This document shows positions 55,987 through 64,000 of a stretch of DNA of 64,000 nt, piece after piece (positions within the stretch are counted from its first letter, which is position 1; every line of letters begins with the position of its first letter). This DNA is from Seriola aureovittata (Eukaryota > Chordata > Actinopteri > Carangiformes > Carangidae): contig NC_079375.1 in NCBI RefSeq assembly GCF_021018895.1, forward strand, positions 16,271,992-16,335,991, written 5' to 3'. The position numbers were made by a program, and so were the translations under genes. The notes beneath the pieces are model-generated. The model was not told where the DNA came from. It ran no database searches and was given only the letters and a program-made list of their open reading frames with translations.

Positions 55987-58900
55987 ATGTCTCTATCTGT
56001 CTTTCCTCTCATTTTGCTGACCATATTTTGACAGCATGTTTATATTCTGTGGTTAGATGGAACAGTCAGGTTATACACACACACATAGGCTAACACACAC
56101 ACACATACACACTGAGTGGTGGTTGGCCAGACAGACGTGTGGGGTAAATATTAGCGGCGTTGCTAGTCGACAGTGTTTTTTATGATTTCAAACAAATTGT
56201 CCAGCCAATCTCTGGGCAGTAAAATCAACATGTCGTGCTGTCTCTCTGTGTAAGCATATGGTTATGAGTTCAGAGGGCTAGTGTGTATTTGACACTGCTG
56301 TCACATGCAACACACTACATTAAAAGACACACTGCACTTGGCCACGTGCAGGGAACAGTTGTCTTTTCTGTGGACAGTGATGAACTGCTAAAAACCAGAG
56401 CAAAATAGCAATGTTTAGCTTGTTTGAAGTGTTTAATTTATCTTAGTATTTTATGTGAATCCTAGTTCAAAGCTTAAAAATGCTTATACTGTTACAATAT
56501 GCATTTTGTACAGTCTTTCATGTATTTTTTTTTCTGGATGCTGCATGACATTAAGCATGAGTGTGAATAAAACAAAGATGGAATGATCTGACATGTTAAA
56601 CTGTCCACTGTATTTGACATAAACAGATCAAACTTCCTTCTTCAATAGATCTGTGCCACACTCAGATACAATCCAAGCGCAGTGTTTATCTGCACAACAG
56701 CCACAGATGGGCGTGTGGAATCCAAAGCCACTCGAAGACGTGTGATCCTCACATTGCTTGCTTCACTGGCTTCTTGCCAAAATTTTGTAGCCCATAGAAA
56801 ACAATGAGAAGGAAAGGAAAGGGGACACCTGTGCAGAATATTATAATGTCAAAATACGACCAAGACAAAGGTGTTTTCAGGATGATGGTTTCATCACACC
56901 TGTGATCAAAAAGGTTTGTTTTCAGTAGCGCTGTGCTAATCTCCAGTCATGGTACTGCAGTGATGCTATAATCCAGACAGACACTGTTTTTTTGGATCCA
57001 TATGGGCTTCTGTCCTCAGCAGCTGACGCATGGAACCTCCATCCTAATTGGATTTTTAATAGGATATCTGTGGGTGCACCCACAATGAATATTTCGCTCC
57101 CTAAATTAACAAAGGGTGGATTCAGTCATCCATAAGATACAGCTTTTACTAGAAGACAGCTGTTCATATCATAGTGTCTGTGCTCAGTCTTCTCCATAGC
57201 TGATTAAAATGAGCAGGTTTCACTAGATAAGAGTGTGTGTGAGTCACATTATGGGGCTTTTATTTTAGTAACTAGGGTCTTTTACATCTCTGTCTCCTGG
57301 TGTTGATGGGTCCATTCTTACGCCTTTCTCGCTTTCATGCTTGGGGGAGATTTGTGTTTTGACCACACTAATCCTGGTATACAAACACGCAACTCACAGA
57401 CACATACACAGAGTCGTTCTTTGCTCTGCTCATTTCGTGGTGTGTGCATCCTTGTCAGATCAGGGCGGCTGTGCATTTTGTCTTTGAGCTTATGTGACGG
57501 GAGATCAGCGACAACAGCCCGTCTTTCTTCTCAGTGTCAGCCGTCCCTGTCCCTCCATCACACTGGGCCCCTTTATAACACCACTGATACAATGATTACT
57601 TCTCTAGCCTCTCTTCTCTGTTTCTCTTTCTCTCTCTCTTTAACATACAGACATACCATGAAACCTCACATAGCTGGAGGGCTTTTTTCCTTCAACAGTC
57701 AACAAATATTGATGGATCACAGCCACAATTGTGAAATGTACGACTGCAATATTACATAATCTAAAACTCATAAACATGCATCAGTATGCAGTCACGCATA
57801 CATTTCTAACAGTTGGTATGTCACTTGGTTTGCATTAAAAGATTTACATCCAGGGATTTATTGGATACCACAACCTCCAAGCAACTATTAAAGATATTAA
57901 TTAGAGCAAATATTGGCAAATATTGAAATTTTTACTTTATAAATGTAAAGCTTTTTATATCCGGACACTGTCGAGGGAAATCAGCCCTCACCATGCTTTA
58001 TTTTTTTGTAAAAGCTTTATACAAATCAACTTTTTAATGCTTGTGACAAGGAATTTCCAGCTAGAAGTTATGGTTGGCTACACCTGGCAGACATGAGCAA
58101 CCGACGCAGAAAAACATGGTTCAAACCTACAGAACTTTATTTAAAATTCAGCTGGAGATCCCCAAATTTTCAATAATACATTTCAATAATGATAATAATA
58201 ATACTGTGAATCCCACCTGTTTAGGGTGTTGTGATAATGGCTCCATCATTACTCATAAAAACTATATAAAGACATACATTTAACTTTAAAAGAGGGAAAC
58301 TAGACAATAAGGGATGAAATAGTTTTTCGTAATCTCAATGTACCTTCAGCCTCATAACTGATCTGACTTTCCCTAATTATCTCTATTCATCTCTGTCTCT
58401 AAGTTTCTCTTTCTATGTCTTTCTTGTCATCTCTCTTATTACCCCTCACATGCAAACAGTCACATATCTAGTCATCAGTCAGCTCAGCCATTATCCTCCC
58501 ATTAGACAGGTGAGAGGTGAGCTTGAGGGCACAGTTACTCGCTTAAACTCAGCTCTCTCAACACCTTTTCACACTGCTCCTCCCTCTTGCCAGCTGTTAG
58601 GTCCATCAGTCAAGTTTACCCTGCCCTTTATCTATCAAATTGTGAAAGAGTTTGTGCCAGAGGCCGCAGGGGCATATGCCTGCTGGTTAGCAGTGGTGAA
58701 AGGCACGAGAATGTGAGGCAACAAGGAAAAAACATAGTTGCGGTAGCTGTTCATCTGTTTTTCTCTCGTTCAATTGCTGTCTCTGTCTATCTTCTTTTTT
58801 TCTTTTTTTTTTTTTTAAGAGCATTCCTTCTCAGAATCACAGTGCCTGGGCCTGTTAAACTCACAGCATTAGTCTTAATCACTTTCTCTGATTCAGTGTT

Positions 58901-59781
58901 GAGTCTGATTCCTCCCATTGCTCTTAACTTTGCAAAAATATTCCCATTTTATCAGGTTTTGTTGTATGACATTAAGCTAAGGGTCTGAAAAGTGAATCAA
59001 GTCGGCATGTAAACACACCACCAACATCCTCACAAATGATGTTGTCTCCTTTTTGGCTCGTCAGGATCCATCATGTGTCCTTGTTTTTTGACCTGAAATC
59101 GTGGCACCACCTGAGGGCCAATTAGTGTTATTAGTTTTGTGTGACAACCACAGACCGCTTCAGTCTCTCTTTACACTGCCTTATATTGCACTGCATCCCC
59201 TACATTGTCTATTACTCATACCAGGTACATAACTTAGAATTAGTAGTGTTATTACTTTCATCGCTTTCCCCAATTACATAATAATTTATCTCAACATTCT
59301 GTATTTTTTTAAAAGCATCGGTGCATGACATTTCCTTCCTCATGTTGGCTTACTTTTTATATGTGTTTCTGGATTAATTACAGTATGACCCGTTAAAAAT
59401 TGTTGACTCGAGGCTGATTGGTAGAACGTCATTGATTAGATGCTGGTTGTTGTACTATTTATTGATCAAAAACTGCAAATGAGAGTGGTTAGCTCAGTGA
59501 GAAACTTTCAGTGTCTGGAATTCAGTAAATTCGGTTTATCATGTAATAGAATAAATTAGTCATTCCTCCGGATGGTTTTTCCTGCCTTATTTCTGGATAT
59601 CAACACTTTCTTAAACAATTTAAATTTCCTTCGAAACCAGTTTACAGTACATCTGCAGTTCAAAGCAATTAAAACGTGTGAAGAAGGAATATGAGGCAAA
59701 ATCTCTTCTTTAAACTGCAGTAAGAGAGCGAGAAAGAGGGCGAAAGCATCCCGCTTGTGCTAGTGCCAAATCCAAAGGAGA

Positions 59782-59913
59782 TAATCACACGCAGAAAAGG
59801 ATTAGGCCAGTTGACAGTGAGATTAGAGTTGCGGATAGGATTACAGTCTGTTAGATCAGATTAGCATAATACATGCCAGATTAAATCTGTTAGGGCTGCA
59901 AACCAAATTAATC
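59782..59913. promoter_or_regulatory. Cluster of seven GATTA/TAATC motifs, about 20-base period
   Basis: GATTA starts at 59800, 59821, 59839, 59859 and 59879 (spacings 21, 18, 20, 20), with reverse-strand TAATC at 59782 and 59909. Two extend to GGATTA, the core of OTX/PITX-type homeodomain sites. An enhancer role is inferred. A decayed 20-base tandem repeat is the other explanation. Confidence 0.4.
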
Positions 59914-62900
59914 ATCTTCCTGGTGGTTGTTACTTGGCCAGTGATGGAAGAGACTTTTTCTTTGTGCTCCTACAATACAGGTGTCACAGAGCTGAGGAGG
60001 AAGTGAACCCTGTGCAGATAGGGGGGGGGGAGGGGGGGTGAGGGTTAGAGAGGGAGAACAGAAAGCCAGGATCAAAGAAAGGTATATAAAAGAGAAAAGG
60101 AAAAGTGACATGCCTGTAAACTTTTTCTTCAGCTTTTGATGTGTTAAGATGCATTGCAAAGCTGCCACTGTGAAATGGTAGAAACAAGGATGTAGCCTAC
60201 ATAAGAGGGAGGATAAAGACAAAAAGATGGGAGAGGCATCTTCTCATCTTAGTCAAAGAATTTTTCCTATGTGCCTTTGTTACCTCTGCTTTATATCACC
60301 TCCCCATTTTTTTTCTTATCTGTCTGTGAAAAAGCGCATTTGATTTTTACTGTTATTCAGGGCTGTTATGGTCGTCTAATGCTCATCGTGATGTGTTTAA
60401 TAATTTCATCATTAATGTATATCTATCTATATGTTGGGGAATTGTCAAAATACATTGGCTATTGATGCAGATGCTATTTAATAAGAAATATTCAAATCTA
60501 TTCAAAAGCGAGCCAAGCCACTAGAAGTAAAGTCTAACCTTTAGTATCACATGTTAATAAATGGCAGGCTTGGATACTCAGTCTGTGAGGCCTACAGACA
60601 CAGAGCACACCTCAGTCATTTCAGAAACAACAACGTCGTTATTGATGCCTCGCTGCTGCCTGGACCTTGTGATTTCTGCGCAATGACTCTTCTTTCTCTC
60701 TCCCACTGGGAAGCACAGCTCGCGGATGATTAAATGAACGTTCCCAGGCCGTCTCACGTACTAGCACTGCAAGTGCTGGATGGCTTTCATAAAGTGATGC
60801 TGCTGAGATCAATACCGGTGTGATTGCGCTGTTATTACTGATAATGAAAAGTGCGGAACTAACCTTGTTAGCCCTCACAGGAGAAGAGGCAGCAGCGCAT
60901 TGAACAGAGACTGCAGAGCAAAATTGGCGTAAATAAAGTCACATGAAAGTGTGTTTGCGTGAAAGGAGATAGTGAGAGATAGCTGGAGAGAGGAGGGGGA
61001 AAGAAACAGAGAGGTCTAAGTTTGGATCCAGGGCTCCTGTGTACGTGACATCTGACCTGAGGCATTTTTGAAGACCAACACCCTCTCAAGTGTGAATAAC
61101 TCTTTGCTGTGTGTGTGTATCTTTCTGTTTGTGCCTATATAAATAGTTATGTTTATGTGGCTGCTACTGTGTTTAATACATATGTGTGTTTACATTTGAA
61201 CATCAGCTGAGACTACTGCCACCTGCAGTTTGCTCGTTATTTCTTTAAATTATTTCCCTAAACTTTGAAATCCCCTCAAACTTTCCATCCACAGACATGT
61301 TGTATTTATCTGTCTAACCTTATCACTCTCTGTGTGGTCCATGTTGTAGCTCGACTGTAGCCTATAATCCTTTTCTCTCCGTCGTTGTTTGGTGAGGGTG
61401 CAATGCGTCACCGGGGGCATATTGTAACTATTATCATAGATTAACACTCCCTCCCTCCTCCATATCTCCATAAGCCCCACTGGTCACATCAGCTCCCTGA
61501 CCAATAAGCTGCACAGCATGGATCACTGTGTACTTCGAGTCCCAGCAGGGAGATATAGACATACTCCCAAGGGTCTGAATGTGTGCATGGTCTGATATAG
61601 AAATGCAAGCCCCAGCAAAGAAACAACCCTGCAACACAGAGGACTGCATAGATCTCAGATCTCTTCTTCACCCTCTACAAAAACTTTACTGCTAATTTAA
61701 TGCTGAATTGAGTTGCTAAAAACAAAAAGGAGATCAATTGTACTCTACTGTAAAAGGGTGTTATTGATTGTGAGTTGCTGATTAATCTTTTTTGGTGGCT
61801 TAATCTTTGCAAATGCACTGAACACAAGATTATACCGCCACATCTTAATATTCTCAGTTTCTGGTTAGCTACTGTGTGTTTCCAGTAATTTGCATGCTGC
61901 TTTACTGACTGTCAGGAATTTCCAGTTTTCATGCCATGTAAGATGATCTGCACATGGTCAGTTGATATGTTTTATATTTCATGCCATATTTGAGTGCACA
62001 GTAGACAAAGAGACCAACCACTGGGCCTGGTCCTTTGAGTCTCCGCTGCTCGCCAGCAGAACAAAGCTTCTTTCACAGTGTGTGTGAGGAGAAAGGGCTT
62101 TCATCTCTGTGTATGTTTAGACAGAAGTCACTGGAACGCAGGGCAGAGAGCAGTGTAGCTTCACACCAGAACCCCACACGACTGAGTCTCACACCACAAC
62201 ATCACACCACAACACTGGAGTATCAAGGAGAAGAAGAAAAATAGATTTGGTTAAATAGTAACTGTGAGTTTAGCACATTTTGAAAGATGCACATTATATG
62301 AAGCACCTATTCAGAGGTGATGCTTCCTATCAGTGATACAAAGCAGATAAACACCTGAAAGTAAGGGTTTCACACAATCTGAAGCCCACAGGAAGTTTTA
62401 TTGCACTAGTTCAAATGGGGTCGGCACACATGACAGATCTAAGGGTTCATGAGATGTTTAACAAGATAGGAAAGGAGAAAAAAAATTTCTTCTACACAAA
62501 ATTGATTTTTGTACTTTTATTTTTCTCTCTCTCTGTTCTTGTGAATAACACAGTTTTACCTCCTCAGGCATTTTATGAATTATTAGAATAAAAAGAAGTC
62601 GTTGAAGTCACAACTCAGTCATATGTGCAATCTGTAAGAAGCGGTTGCAAGCATCCGTTATGCAGCTTTGTTTAAAGATGATTTCAAGTGTTTTACATAA
62701 TCCATAAAAAGACATTAAGACAAGATATTTAAAAAAAAAAAAACAGGGCAATAGAAAGGTGCTTTTAAATGTGAGTGTAATACAAATGAGTGCAGTACAA
62801 GATGTAAATGAATATTCACAGTTTTAATTTAATGTAAAGGCAGAGGGAAACAAACGTTCTAGCCTCAGTTTTAAAACAACTTGGAGTAGTAAGTAGAGTA

Positions 62901-63186
62901 AAAAAACAAGCTCATGTTTTAGGTTGTTGTATAAAATTTGTATAAAAACTGTATGCTGCTGTTTTGCATTGACTCTGATAGCAAACAGACCTGTCTCAGC
63001 AACAGTTCATAGCAGATCAGTGATGTATTTTGGCCCTAACCTCCGTGGTGCCATATAAACCAACAGCAGCAAGTAATCACAAGTCAAAAAAGTTGGGACC
63101 TGCTGCTTTACTAGATACATTTTACTGTTGCCCTTAAGTAGAAACCATTTTTTTCTGCACTTTTCTACAGTTTCACTCTTCGTTTG

Positions 63187-63188
<2 letters not shown>

Positions 63189-63243
<55 letters not shown>
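63189..63243. repeat. (CA)n microsatellite
   Basis: About 27 CA units in the mbnl intron. Confidence 0.95.
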
Positions 63244-63244
<1 letters not shown>

Positions 63245-63362
63245 TAATACATCTTGCTGCATGCTTCGTCTCTTCTCCTCCAAAGGATGGGATGCAGCCC
63301 CACCCAGCATTCTTTACACATTGGTTCATTGTTTGTTTAAATCCCACAGTCACAAAAGCAGG

Positions 63363-63437
63363 GTGTGTGTGGTGTGGTGTGGTGTGTGTGTGTGTGTGTG
63401 TGTTTGCGTGCGTGCGTGCTTGCGTGCGTGCGTGCGT
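63363..63437. repeat. GT / GCGT mixed microsatellite
   Basis: GTGTGGTGTGGT units grade into pure GT and then GCGT/GCGTGCTT units ending near 63437. The (GCGT)n part can adopt Z-DNA. Confidence 0.85.
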
Positions 63438-64000
63438 ACCGGTGAGAGACAGAGTTAGGAGAGAGAAAGCGCGATCAGGGTGGGACATGTTATTACAACT
63501 TATCATCAATCAGAGTACACAGTAGCCAGTGGGATTATTGTTCCCAGTTTGGCAAGTCTGATCTCACCAGGAGAAACACAGACCCCCCACTATTAATACA
63601 AAACACAGCCTGAGCTGAGCTTGTAGGAGACAGGAAAAGTTCAGTAGAGCAGCAGGAGCATGTTGAGAAAAACAGGAGTGACTTTGCTGTTGACATGACA
63701 ATATAACAACATAATATCTTATTGTATTATGTATTTTAAAAGGAACTGGACTTGATAATAATTCAGTTTAATCATTAATGGTCTTTTGCATTGAAAATGA
63801 TTAATTCTGTTTTCTAAAGTAATTAAAATATTTTACAAAATGAGATTTGAAACAATTTACTTATTTATTCAGCACTGTAGTTTAAACCATCAATTACCTC
63901 TTTAGTCATTTTGCAATTTGTACATTTCACAAGACATTTCTATGTAACAACAACCAATTTCTTAGACATATCATAATTTAATATTATAATAATTTTCACT

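Larger units (their letters stand above)
51688..64000 (+). other. First coding intron of mbnl, runs off the right edge
   Basis: 12.3 kb with no second mbnl coding exon and no other recognised gene on either strand. Long first coding introns are usual for MBNL genes. Contents seen: several microsatellites, a short perfect inverted repeat (53046-53073), a periodic GATTA cluster (59782-59913) and a CpG-bearing stretch that looks conserved in composition (60600-60860). Open frames such as those at 53.7, 57.3 and 58.5 kb lack support. Confidence 0.55.

Noticed and set aside
62402..62408. TATTGCAC, the seed-like core of miR-25/92
   Set aside because: The remaining bases do not match the mature microRNA and no hairpin is apparent.

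Overview
This window is nuclear DNA of a teleost (ray-finned) fish. It has compact intron-bearing vertebrate genes with GT-AG junctions, very abundant (CA/GT)n microsatellites, a short MITE, and a degraded copy of what looks like a teleost interspersed repeat. I see no bacterial, viral or CRISPR content and no tRNA or rRNA gene.

The left half is gene-dense. From left to right it holds: an intergenic stretch with one perfect distal CRE; scg2 (secretogranin II, +), with the whole coding sequence in one exon behind a small TATA/CRE promoter exon; ap1s3 (AP-1 sigma-3, -), five coding exons, the first holding only the ATG; dhrs12 (an SDR-family reductase, +), ten coding exons, head to head with ap1s3 across about 0.5 kb; cul3 (cullin-3, -), sixteen coding exons, tail to tail with dhrs12; and, just upstream of cul3 on the same strand, a tiny two-exon coiled-coil gene of 81 codons that resembles CCDC195. 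I assembled all splice junctions by hand. The reading phases close for every multi-exon gene, giving 156, 337, 766 and 81 residues.

The right half (about 29.5-64 kb) is gene-poor. Its one secure coding exon is the start-codon exon of a muscleblind-like (mbnl) gene at 51514-51687 (+). The rest of that gene must lie beyond the right edge. Upstream lie a probable 5'UTR exon joined to it, a CpG- and CA-rich candidate promoter/first exon ending at a good donor (43041), and several splice-bounded non-coding exon candidates near 36.7-38.3 kb. The remainder is intron or intergenic DNA with microsatellites and possible regulatory clusters, including GATTA motifs spaced about every 20 bp near 59.8 kb.

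As a set the genes are not an operon-like system. They cover neuropeptide precursor secretion (scg2), endosomal clathrin sorting (ap1s3), oxidoreductase activity (dhrs12), BTB-guided ubiquitination (cul3) and RNA splicing (mbnl). The interest is in gene order. In human, SCG2-AP1S3-CUL3 lie on 2q36, while DHRS12 and MBNL2 lie on 13q, within a known 2q/13q/X paralogon. This window therefore mixes the two, and the mbnl copy may be an extra ohnologue. The mbnl 5' exons are rich in YGCY motifs, the binding sites of MBNL proteins themselves.
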